Below, one piece after another: positions 1-4,696 of a stretch of DNA of 5,835 bases. Each line of letters begins with the position of its first letter. Positions within the stretch are counted from its first letter, which is position 1. This stretch comes from Streptococcus sp. UBA6071. Its GTDB lineage: Bacteria > Bacillota > Bacilli > Lactobacillales > Streptococcaceae. The stretch is from NCBI GenBank assembly GCA_002436115.1, contig DIXV01000013.1:1-5835 (forward strand), given 5' to 3'. Below the pieces are notes generated by a model, which was not told the DNA's origin, made no database searches, and saw only the letters and a list, made by a program, of their open reading frames with translations. The position numbers and the translations under genes were made by a program.

Positions 1-22
1 TAAGGACTTTGTCTTCAATCTG

Positions 23-53
23 AGAGAAGACCTGTTTGGTCTTCTCTTTTTTT
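23..53 (+). terminator. Rho-independent terminator of an upstream gene
   Basis: A perfect 10-bp stem (AGAGAAGACC at 23-32 with GGTCTTCTCT at 38-47) closes a TGTTT loop and runs into a run of T residues to position 53. This is a textbook intrinsic terminator on the plus strand. It probably ends a transcription unit lying left of the window; the gene itself is not visible. It isolates the next gene from upstream transcription. Confidence 0.93.
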
Positions 54-103
54 GTGGTTTAGTGCTACTTTAAAACCCAAACAGACTTTTGTAAGCAAAT
101 CAA

Positions 104-132
104 TTGACAATAACACTAATTAGTACTATTCT
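104..132 (+). promoter_or_regulatory. Sigma-A promoter of the LLM oxidoreductase gene, with overlapping palindrome
   Basis: A consensus -35 TTGACA (104-109), an ideal 17-bp spacer and a -10 TATTCT (127-132) give a strong housekeeping-type promoter. Transcription would start near 139, leaving a leader of about 30 nt before the gene at 170. The spacer contains a perfect 10-bp palindrome, ACTAATTAGT (115-124), overlapped by TAGTACTA (121-128). Palindromes between -35 and -10 are typical operator positions, so a repressor site is possible, but no regulator can be named. Confidence 0.8.
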
Positions 133-169
133 AGCTCCATAGGAAATGTAAAGGAGTACTTATCTTATT

Positions 170-1219
170 ATGATAGAACTAGGGATTTCAACTTTTGGAG
201 AAACAACTTTCTTAGAGGAGACAGGTAAACCCATAACTCACCAAGAACGAATTCGTAACATGATTGAAGAGATTGAACTGGCTGATCGTGTCGGCTTAGA
301 TGTTTATGCAGTTGGGGAACACCACAGAGAGGATTTTGCGGTTTCTGCCCCAGAAATTATCCTTGCAGCAGGCGCAGTTAATACCAAACAGATTCGCCTA
401 TCAAGTGCAGTAACGATCCTGTCCTCAATAGATCCTGTTCGAGTCTATCAGCAGTATGCAACGATTGATGCCTTATCAAATGGTCGAGCAGAAATTATGG
501 CTGGTCGTGGGTCCTTTGTTGAGAGTTTTCCTCTTTTTGGGTACGATTTAAGTGATTATGATGCCTTGTTTGATGAAAAACTGGACATGCTTTTAGCCAT
601 TAAAGACAAGGTAAACCTCAACTGGAGTGGCAAGTATACCCAAACAGTCACCAACCGCCCGGTTTATCCACGTGCGGTACAAGATGATTTCCCAATTCAG
701 ATTGCGACAGGGGGAAATCCTTATTCTACTCAACGCATCGCAGAGTTGGGTCTTCCGATTGTTTATGCTATTATTGGTGGTCATCCAAAGGCTTTTCGAC
801 AATTGATTAAGATGTATCGGCAAGTTGGTCGTTTGAAAGGCCATGATGTGAGTAAGATGACTGTGTCAGCTCATTCGTGGGGTTGGTTATCAGATGATAA
901 GGAAAAAGCAGAAAGGGAGTACTTTTATCCCACCAAACAATTGGTTGATGCAGTGAGCAAGGATAGACCGCATTGGCGAGCCTTAACCTACGAGGATTAC
1001 CTTCAATCTATCGGTGAAGAAGGTGCCATGTTTGTCGGAGATGCTGATACGGTAGCAGATAAACTCATTCGTGTTATCGAAGATTTGGGGCTTGATCGCT
1101 TTATGTTACACCTTCCAGTTGGTTCGATGCCCCATGAAGAAACCCTAAAGGCTATTAAGATTTATGGGGAAGAGGTGGCACCAAGAGTACGAGAGTATTT
1201 TGCTACTAAAATGGTTTGA
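170..1219 (+). CDS. LLM-class flavin-dependent oxidoreductase (luciferase-like monooxygenase family)
   Basis: This 349-residue protein reads along its whole length as a bacterial luciferase-like (LLM) flavin oxidoreductase, COG2141, of the subgroup modelled on Agrobacterium Atu2307 (TIGR03858, LLM_2I7G). Visible landmarks are the N-terminal strand MIELGISTFGET, the GEHHREDF segment at residues 49-56, LSSAVTIL at 77-84, and DALSNGRAEIMAGRGSF ending near 116. A later IQIATGGNP segment belongs to the TIM-barrel core. Family members use reduced FMN or F420 and are cytosolic; FMN is the likely cofactor here because streptococci lack F420. The substrate cannot be told from sequence. The ATG at 170 is preceded by AAGGAG (151-156) at a rather long 13-nt spacing; no better start is seen and the MIELGISTFGET beginning matches the family. 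The gene appears monocistronic, bounded by the terminator at 23-53 and its own promoter. It looks intact. Confidence 0.93.
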   Translation: MIELGISTFGETTFLEETGKPITHQERIRNMIEEIELADRVGLDVYAVGEHHREDFAVSAPEIILAAGAVNTKQIRLSSAVTILSSIDPVRVYQQYATIDALSNGRAEIMAGRGSFVESFPLFGYDLSDYDALFDEKLDMLLAIKDKVNLNWSGKYTQTVTNRPVYPRAVQDDFPIQIATGGNPYSTQRIAELGLPIVYAIIGGHPKAFRQLIKMYRQVGRLKGHDVSKMTVSAHSWGWLSDDKEKAEREYFYPTKQLVDAVSKDRPHWRALTYEDYLQSIGEEGAMFVGDADTVADKLIRVIEDLGLDRFMLHLPVGSMPHEETLKAIKIYGEEVAPRVREYFATKMV

Positions 1220-1427
1220 TTGGACTGAGATTGTCTTAGCTATTTGACGAATTAGTTTTTGAAAGACAGAAGTGGTTGGTCAAGAAGCTCCTTTCATCAC
1301 TATAATGCACCTGAAAGCCATGGTAGCCAGATAAGAGGAGCATTGACCTTGTTAGAGGTTAGTCGGCTACTGCCATTGCGTATGGAGCAGGTGTTTTGGG
1401 AGATGCTTTTTAAGACGAACGGGCTAT
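1220..1427. other. Intergenic stretch with a possible gene relic
   Basis: There is no convincing gene here. An open frame from a TTG at 1259 to 1477 has no ribosome binding site, no recognisable sequence, and runs through the palindrome and SRP promoter, so I do not call it. In another frame, 1363-1413 reads SATAIAYGAGVLGDAF and then a stop, an alanine/glycine-rich small-residue run that looks protein-like but is preceded by TAG. It could be the tail of a decayed gene or chance. No terminator with a U-tract follows the oxidoreductase gene in this interval. Confidence 0.4.
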
Positions 1428-1455
1428 GGGCTATCTTTTTCGAAAAAGATAGCCC
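1428..1455. repeat. Perfect 28-bp palindrome upstream of the SRP RNA promoter
   Basis: GGGCTATCTTTTTC (1428-1441) is followed immediately by its exact reverse complement (1442-1455). A second arm of 5 bp (ACGAA 1414-1418 with TTCGT 1458-1462) flanks it, and GGGCTAT is directly duplicated at 1421-1427 and 1428-1434. As RNA it could fold as an 8-bp GC-containing stem extended by A-U pairs. No U-tract follows on either strand, so it is not a standard terminator, although it could still slow or end transcription from the left. It touches the -35 box of the next promoter. Confidence 0.85.
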
Positions 1456-1461
1456 TATTCG

Positions 1462-1490
1462 TTTGCATAGCCACTGATTTATGGTATACT
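1462..1490 (+). promoter_or_regulatory. Promoter of the small SRP RNA gene
   Basis: TTTGCA (1462-1467), a 17-bp spacer and TATACT (1485-1490) form a strong promoter. TGG directly before the -10 makes it a TG-extended -10. The predicted start lies at about 1497, exactly where the SRP RNA fold begins, which supports both calls. The -35 abuts the outer arm of the palindrome at 1428-1455. Confidence 0.87.
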
Positions 1491-1496
1491 AGTTAT

Positions 1497-1573
1497 GGAG
1501 CAACAGTTTTGCGTGAAGTGGGTCAGGGGAGGAATCCAGCAGCCCTAAGCGATGTAAACTGTGTGCTCTTTTT
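1497..1573 (+). ncRNA. ffs: Small signal recognition particle RNA (4.5S-like scRNA)
   Basis: This is the RNA component of the signal recognition particle, which binds Ffh and targets nascent membrane and secreted proteins to FtsY. The conserved domain IV core is plain: GGTCAGG, then GGAGGAATCC, then AGCAGCCCTAAGC at about 1521-1550, giving the symmetric and asymmetric internal loops and the GGAA tetraloop region. The 5' end (GGAGCAACAGTTT) pairs with the 3' end (AAACTGTGTGCTCT), closing a single long hairpin of about 72-77 nt, the short form found in streptococci. A T-run (1569-1573) follows the closing stem and probably serves as the terminator. The exact 5' and 3' ends are estimates. Confidence 0.94.
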
Positions 1574-1594
1574 GTATTTTAGAAGGAGTTACAA

Positions 1595-1708
1595 TTGTCT
1601 AAAGAAGAGTTTTTACACCTCATTTATGCTTTGTTTTAGGAAAGGAAATGGTCCTTATCTGATGCTTTAAGTCTAAGTTTAGTTATCTTTGATAATTTAG
1701 CTAAATAA
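1595..1708 (+). pseudogene. Small open frame interrupted by an in-frame TAG
   Basis: A TTG at 1595 sits 6 nt behind a good AAGGAG (1583-1588). From it the frame reads LSKEEFLHLIYALF, then TAG (1637-1639), then ERKWSLSDALSLSLVIFD and a short tail ending at TAA (1706-1708). Without the TAG it would encode 37 residues of a helical, amphipathic-looking small protein. The start signal and the protein-like composition on both sides of the TAG argue that this is, or recently was, a real gene. A CAG-to-TAG nonsense change is the simplest explanation. It follows the SRP RNA by about 20 nt and precedes the P-loop gene by 12 nt. I do not recognise the family. It may equally be a 14-residue leader peptide or noise. 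Confidence 0.45.
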
Positions 1709-1720
1709 GAAAGGTGGATT

Positions 1721-2290
1721 ATGATTGTTTTTGCATTTCCTGGAACGGGAAAGACGGTGATGGACCGACAATATGAGCAAGTCATTGAGTTAGAGATTTC
1801 AGAGATGAAGTATGATAACAGTGGTGTTGGTCATTTGTCAAAGGAAGCCAGAAAGGCTGTCCCAAGACCGATTAAGACGAAAGATTATCGGAAGGTTTAT
1901 GTCAATCAAGCCCTGAGTTTGCACGCTAAAGGAAAAATTGTTTTAGTTGCTCTCAATTTCCTCTTACCTGTTCTTTGGGGACTTTGGCGACAAAGAGACA
2001 AGGATTTTCAAATCTATTTGCCCAAGCACGGTCTGCGAAAGGAGTATCGGAGACGCTATAGTGATCGGGGAAATAACAATCGCTTTATTCGTGAAGTGAT
2101 GTGGGTTTGGACACCGACAATTCTCTTTTTTACCTTATTGTCATTGCTTTTCCCCTCCTATATCGGCTTTCTTCAGGCTGGAGAATTTCTTAGCGATCGC
2201 CTAAAGGCCTACCTGTTTGAAACTTTGGATATGAGGCAGAGAGAACAGGTTGAACCTTTAGGAAAGGTCGTTCCGCTCGTCTACAAGTGA
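1721..2290 (+). CDS. Small P-loop ATPase / nucleotide-kinase-like protein
   Basis: This 189-residue protein starts with a Walker A motif: A5-FPGT-GKT12 fits [AG]x4GK[ST] and follows the first beta strand. A second strand (IVLVAL, 73-78), a helix and a third strand (FQIYLP, 96-101) lead into a basic, lid-like segment YLPKHGLRKEYRRRY (99-113) followed by DRGNNNRFI (115-123). GEFLSD lies near 154-159. From memory this order resembles small adenylate-kinase-like P-loop proteins common in Gram-positive phages and accessory regions. Nucleotide binding is well supported; the substrate is unknown. Residues 72-88 and 127-151 are hydrophobic, but in this fold they can be buried core rather than membrane spans. 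The ATG at 1721 follows AAGGTGG (1711-1717). The frame stays open for 39 codons beyond the TGA at 2288, so a C-terminal truncation is possible. Confidence 0.65.
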   Translation: MIVFAFPGTGKTVMDRQYEQVIELEISEMKYDNSGVGHLSKEARKAVPRPIKTKDYRKVYVNQALSLHAKGKIVLVALNFLLPVLWGLWRQRDKDFQIYLPKHGLRKEYRRRYSDRGNNNRFIREVMWVWTPTILFFTLLSLLFPSYIGFLQAGEFLSDRLKAYLFETLDMRQREQVEPLGKVVPLVYK

Positions 2291-2410
2291 GTACTTGTAG
2301 CCCAAACTTTCTTATCGGATTTAAGCACTTTTGCGCTTACTCGTGAGAATTTAGAAAAGACCTTGACAATGCTCCTGGAGGGTCAAGGCAGTCGTTCAAC
2401 TATTGACTAG
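2291..2410 (+). pseudogene. In-frame coding-like continuation after the TGA of the P-loop gene
   Basis: Immediately behind the TGA, in the same frame, 39 sense codons follow before TAG (2408-2410). They read as ordinary protein (VLVAQTFLSDLSTFAL, then TRENLEKTLTMLLEGQGS). No start codon with a ribosome binding site is present at its beginning. The simplest reading is that an ancestral protein of about 229 residues was truncated by a nonsense change. Alternatives are a remnant of another gene, rare readthrough, or chance. No family is recognised. Confidence 0.35.
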
Positions 2411-2483
2411 GAATTGGGATAAGCGTTGGCTTCTCAAATCTAGGGGTTATCCTATCACAATAAAAATAAGATAAAGAGGTACT
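2411..2483. other. Short intergenic region before the AIM24-family gene
   Basis: It holds a weak inverted repeat (GGATAA at 2417-2422 with TTATCC at 2447-2452) and the ribosome binding site AGAGG (2475-2479) of the next gene. I see no good promoter or terminator, so the AIM24 gene may be read through from upstream or from a weak promoter. Confidence 0.35.
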
Positions 2484-3203
2484 ATGTTGGCAGATAATCG
2501 GATGAAGTATACAATTGATAGCAATATGCAGTTTCCATTGGTTGAAATTGCTTTGGAATTAGGAGAATCAGCTTACATTCAGCAAGGTAGTATGGTCTAC
2601 CATACGCCTAGTGTTAGTTTGAATACCAAGCTCAATGCGCGAAGCGGTTCAGGCCTCGGCAAGCTAGTTGGTGCTCTAGGGCGTTCAGTGGTTTCAGGCG
2701 AGTCCATGTTTATCACTCAGGCGATTTCTAGTTCAGATAAGGGTAAGCTAGCACTTGCCCCATCTATGCCAGGTCAGGTTATTGCCTTGGAACTGGGAGC
2801 TCATCAGTATCGACTCAATGACGGAGCCTTTTTGGCTTTGGATGGCTCTGCTCAATACAAGATGGAACGTCAAAGTGTTGGCCGTGCCCTTTTTGGGGGA
2901 CAAGGTGGCTTTTTTGTCATGACAACAGAGGGAGAAGGAACCTTGTTGGCCAATAGTTTTGGATCCATCAAGAAAATAGAACTGGTCAATGACGAACTCA
3001 CCATTGACAATGCGCATGTGGTAGCTTGGAGTCGTGATTTGGACTACAATATCCATCTGGAAAATGGGTTCTTGCAATCTATCGGTACGGGTGAAGGGAT
3101 TGTTAATACCTTCCGTGGGACAGGAACCATTTATGTCCAAAGCCTCAATCTCCAGCAATTCGCAGGCGTTCTTCAAAAATTCATCACTGTCCGTGAGAGC
3201 TAA
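2484..3203 (+). CDS. AIM24 family protein (DUF124 / TIGR00266)
   Basis: This 239-residue protein matches the AIM24 (DUF124, COG2013, TIGR00266) family across its length. The landmarks are MKYTIDSNMQFPLVEIAL, ESAYIQQGSMVY (29-39), a glycine-rich patch with GRSVVSGESMFITQ (67-79), LAPSMPGQVIALEL (91-104), GAFLALD (114-120), TIDNAHVVAW (173-182) and a C-terminal FRGTGTIYVQSLNLQQF. The family is an all-beta fold, probably cytosolic, with no established enzymatic role in bacteria; yeast Aim24 is a mitochondrial inner-membrane protein affecting complex stability. ATG 2484 is chosen because AGAGG lies 4 nt upstream. An internal ATG at 2502 gives the more family-typical MKYTID start but lacks a ribosome binding site. 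Tandem copies are common, and a tail of a second copy appears just downstream. Confidence 0.9.
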   Translation: MLADNRMKYTIDSNMQFPLVEIALELGESAYIQQGSMVYHTPSVSLNTKLNARSGSGLGKLVGALGRSVVSGESMFITQAISSSDKGKLALAPSMPGQVIALELGAHQYRLNDGAFLALDGSAQYKMERQSVGRALFGGQGGFFVMTTEGEGTLLANSFGSIKKIELVNDELTIDNAHVVAWSRDLDYNIHLENGFLQSIGTGEGIVNTFRGTGTIYVQSLNLQQFAGVLQKFITVRES

Positions 3204-3271
3204 GTCATAATATTGAAACCTTTGCTCGTGCTATCGGAAGTCATATTTCGATAGGCGGCGGATCAAAATAG
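3197..3271 (+). pseudogene. C-terminal remnant of a second AIM24-family gene
   Basis: Overlapping the stop of the intact AIM24 gene but in another frame, 3209-3247 encodes NIETFARAIGSHI, followed by a Gly/Ser-rich tail to TAG at 3269-3271. It aligns without gaps to NLQQFAGVLQKFI near the end of the upstream AIM24 protein: N, F, A and the last I match, with conservative changes at L/I and Q/E. It therefore looks like the last 20 or so residues of a paralogue whose body was deleted, leaving the tail fused after the first gene. It has no start of its own (TGA lies in frame at 3194) and is not expected to be translated. Confidence 0.6.
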
Positions 3272-3435
3272 GTAAAAATCGAAGGAGTTTGGGAGTATAT
3301 CTCAATCACAAGTCAACTGCTCAACAACCTTGAATAAGTAAGTAACCATAGATGCGGAACTATATGAGATTTGTTTGCAGGCTAAGGAGGACTTGGTCGC
3401 AATTGGCTGGAAATGTTTTCTTTTCTCGCTAGTTC
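3272..3435 (+). other. Coding-like debris without an intact gene
   Basis: Two short, protein-like runs lie in different frames: VKIEGVWEYISITSQLLNN within 3272-3337, and IDAELYEICLQAKEDLVAIG from 3348 in another frame whose stop is at 3444. Neither has a usable start. They look like scraps of one or two host genes broken by deletion next to the IS end, but no family is recognised. AACTATATG (3358-3366) recurs inverted as CATATAGTT (3436-3444) exactly at the edge of the IS-derived sequence. Confidence 0.35.
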
Positions 3436-3549
3436 CATATAGTTGAGGTGAGAGACAGCTACTTTATATTCCTGACAAATCCTAGTCCAAGGCATGCCAT
3501 TCTTTTTTAGCTTGTAAATATTTAGTTTATCTTCGTAAGTTAATTTCAT
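3382..3549 (-). pseudogene. Truncated IS3-family transposase OrfA
   Basis: On the minus strand the ATG at 3549 opens MKLTYEDKLNIYKLKKNG, continuing to SHLNYM at residue 38. This is the start of a streptococcal IS3-family (IS150-group) OrfA, whose N-terminal helix-turn-helix binds the IS ends; intact copies typically read MKLTYEDKxxIYxLRKxG and later LxYMIxLxDRYG. After NYM the similarity stops, and 17 unrelated residues lead to TAG at 3382-3384. OrfA is normally about 100-170 residues and is followed by OrfB with the DDE catalytic domain. Both the rest of OrfA and all of OrfB are missing, so the element cannot move itself. Confidence 0.8.
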
Positions 3550-3598
3550 AGAAAATGCACCCCAATCGTTAGATTTAATGTCTAACTTTTGGGGTGCA
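3436..3598 (-). mobile_element. Terminal fragment of an IS3-family (IS150-group) insertion sequence
   Basis: The fragment consists of the left end of the element, beginning TGCACCCCAAAAGTTAGAC on the minus strand (position 3598 downward), plus the first 38 codons of orfA. The inner boundary near 3436 is where OrfA similarity ends. No second terminal repeat or orfB is present in the window, so it was cut by a deletion or recombination. The unrelated protein-like scraps on both sides suggest the insertion and its later decay helped break the neighbouring genes. Confidence 0.75.
3556..3598. repeat. Inverted repeat hairpin at the IS terminus covering the orfA ribosome binding region
   Basis: TGCACCCCAA (3556-3565) pairs with TTGGGGTGCA (3589-3598), and GTTAGA (3568-3573) pairs with TCTAAC (3581-3586), leaving a 2x2 mismatch and a 7-nt loop. 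On the minus strand the inner arm carries GGGGTG, about 8 nt before the orfA ATG at 3549. Transcription entering from outside would fold this hairpin and could hide the start region. Such protection against read-through expression is known in other insertion sequences; for this one it is inferred. Confidence 0.7.
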
Positions 3599-3601
3599 GT
3601 T

Positions 3602-3777
3602 CATTCAGATGGTCTTTTTTGGACATTGACTGTCTACATCGGAGTGGGCAATGCAATAACGAGTTGACTCAGTATCTTATTCACATTAGCTATTTTGTCG
3701 GTGGTTGCCTTGGATTGTTATGGATAACTCTACTGGACCTATTTGAGTCTGCATAAAATAATGTATCCACATAGAGC
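3602..3777 (+). pseudogene. Possible relic of a membrane-protein gene
   Basis: Right after the IS end one plus-strand frame reads HSDGLFWTLTVYIGVGNAIT, TGA (3665-3667), LSILFTLAILSVVALD, TAA (3725-3727), then LYWTYLSLHK and so on. The two hydrophobic runs look like transmembrane segments of a decayed transporter or similar protein, but there is no start and there are two stops. A second frame over the same bases (3601-3753) is also open, which weakens the case. The rest of this stretch up to 3807 holds no recognisable gene or terminator. Confidence 0.3.
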
Positions 3778-3807
3778 TTGACAGAACGGATTACAACTGC
3801 ACTATCC

Positions 3808-4422
3808 TTAATTGGATGATAGAGCGAAACTATACGTCCCGTAGTTTTGATAATTTAGTTCCTCTTCACTTGCCCCGCTAACAGAAATTGGTGTATATTG
3901 ACCATTTTCTATCTTAAAGCCAGGTTTTATGACACCCACTCCACCTAGCCCAGTAATACCAGGAAGTAGTGCATTAAAGTCACCTGTATGACTGGTGATA
4001 ATGTAAGTGTTTGGAGCAATTGTCTTTAGACCAGTGATGACTGCACTGTATTCACGGATATCGTCAACTCCTCCCGATCCGAAGTTTGCACTGGTAGTAA
4101 TTTTACCATCGGCTGTGATGGTGACGGATATATCAACTGCCTGAAGGCTTGTGCCCGCCCAGCTGCCCGTTGCTTCTTGCGGAACAAGACTAGTGGTCGC
4201 TGGATCGCTTGTACTTGTACTTGTATTTGTGCTTGGACTTGTAGAATTCTCGCTAACAGTTGCTTGAGTGCTGGATGAGTTCCCAGTCGTTTGACTGGTC
4301 TGGCTGGTCTGGCTGGTTTGACTAGTTGTGGTTGTTTGTTTTGGCTTACATGCAGCCAACAACAAAACGGATGTTGAAAGACAGAATATTGTCATGTTTT
4401 TCTTGAAAATAGATGATTTCAT
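3808..4422 (-). CDS. Secreted lipoprotein with Ser/Thr/Gln-rich linker
   Basis: The 204-residue product is a lipoprotein: a basic N-terminus (MKSSIFKKN), a hydrophobic stretch and the lipobox L22-A-A-C25, so Lgt and signal peptidase II would anchor it on the outer face of the membrane at Cys25. Residues 26-82 are a low-complexity linker rich in Ser, Thr and Gln, with SQT repeated four times (34-45), suited to spanning the cell wall. Residues 83-204 form a compact beta-rich domain starting GSWAG, with VDISVTITADGKI (96-108), ENGQYTPISVSG (172-183), and ending YGTYSFALSSN. This resembles domains of unknown function (for example DUF6287-type) in streptococcal lipoproteins, but I am not certain of the family. 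The ATG at 4422 follows AAAAGGAG (4437-4430 on the minus strand) at 7 nt. It has its own promoter and a nearby WalR-type box. No terminator is seen after the stop. Confidence 0.88.
   Translation of the reverse strand: MKSSIFKKNMTIFCLSTSVLLLAACKPKQTTTTSQTSQTSQTSQTTGNSSSTQATVSENSTSPSTNTSTSTSDPATTSLVPQEATGSWAGTSLQAVDISVTITADGKITTSANFGSGGVDDIREYSAVITGLKTIAPNTYIITSHTGDFNALLPGITGLGGVGVIKPGFKIENGQYTPISVSGASEEELNYQNYGTYSFALSSN
4288..4323 (-). repeat. Tandem 9-bp repeat encoding SQT x4
   Basis: Four in-frame 9-bp units encode Ser-Gln-Thr at lipoprotein residues 34-45; the two middle units are nearly identical in DNA and the outer ones use synonymous codons. Short in-frame repeats of this kind can gain or lose units by slippage without breaking the frame, so linker length may vary between strains. 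Confidence 0.8.
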
Positions 4423-4499
4423 GAATGAACTCCTTTTATCAAATCATGGAGAATGCCTTAACTAATAAACATTCTGAGGTTAGCTTTATTTTCAATTAT

Positions 4500-4528
4500 A
4501 TTGTAGCTCCTATTATGACAGATGTCAA
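4500..4528 (-). promoter_or_regulatory. Sigma-A promoter of the lipoprotein gene
   Basis: Read on the minus strand, TTGACA (4528-4523), a 17-bp spacer and TACAAT (4505-4500) form a near-consensus promoter. The start would be near 4493, giving a leader of about 70 nt before the ATG at 4422. The leader holds a small inverted repeat (AGAATG 4450-4455 with CATTCT 4470-4475) of unknown meaning. Confidence 0.85.
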
Positions 4529-4545
4529 GTGTTTTTTGAAACATT

Positions 4546-4562
4546 TGTAATATATTTGTAAT
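4546..4562. promoter_or_regulatory. WalR (VicR) response-regulator box upstream of the lipoprotein promoter
   Basis: TGTAAT (4546-4551), exactly 5 nt, then TGTAAT (4557-4562) matches the published WalR/YycF/VicR direct repeat TGTWAH-N5-TGTWAH. A third TGTAAT lies at 4577-4582. The box ends 17 bp upstream of the lipoprotein -35 box, a position suited to activation of the minus-strand promoter. The repeat reads TGTAAT on the plus strand, that is, opposite to the gene. WalRK controls cell-wall hydrolases and surface proteins in streptococci, which fits a wall-spanning lipoprotein. AT-rich DNA makes chance matches more likely. Confidence 0.6.
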
Positions 4563-4680
4563 CTTTCTTATAAAATTGTAATCATATAGCAACAAAGTTT
4601 TCTAAGAAAGCATTATCACACCTCAATAAAACGATAAAACTGTTCCTATGACGGCTATTTTTTTAATTTTGTCAAAATTC

Positions 4681-4689
4681 TGCTACAAT
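4681..4689 (+). promoter_or_regulatory. Extended -10 promoter of the truncated rsmD gene
   Basis: TGC followed by TACAAT (4684-4689) is a TG-extended -10; the -35 region (about 4661-4666, TTTTAA) is poor. The expected start, near 4696, falls at or next to the ATG at 4697, so any mRNA would be leaderless or nearly so. No ribosome binding site precedes that ATG. Confidence 0.55.
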
Positions 4690-4696
4690 ATCAGCT

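Noticed and set aside
593..844. Minus-strand open frame inside the LLM oxidoreductase gene
   Set aside because: It is the antisense shadow of a well-supported gene and has no start signal or family resemblance.
1259..1477. Plus-strand open frame of 72 codons starting with TTG
   Set aside because: No ribosome binding site, no recognisable family, and it runs through the 28-bp palindrome and the SRP RNA -35 box.
1637..1639. TAG as pyrrolysine or other programmed recoding
   Set aside because: No pyrrolysine system is expected in this kind of organism and no recoding element is visible; a simple nonsense change is more likely.
2363..2391. TTGACA at 2363 as a promoter -35 for the AIM24 gene
   Set aside because: No -10-like sequence at 16-18 bp; it lies in coding-like sequence and is part of a CCTTGAC/GTCAAGG inverted repeat without a U-tract.
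2748..3176. Minus-strand open frame of 142 codons
   Set aside because: Antisense of the AIM24 gene, whose family match is clear; the minus frame has unnatural composition and no known motif.
3778..3808. TTGACA at 3778 followed by TATCCT as a plus-strand promoter
   Set aside because: Spacing is 19 bp, the -10 is poor, and it would only transcribe antisense to the lipoprotein gene; possible but unsupported.
4288..4323. Short tandem repeat as a CRISPR-like or regulatory array
   Set aside because: It is an in-frame 9-bp coding repeat for SQT in a low-complexity linker, with no spacers.
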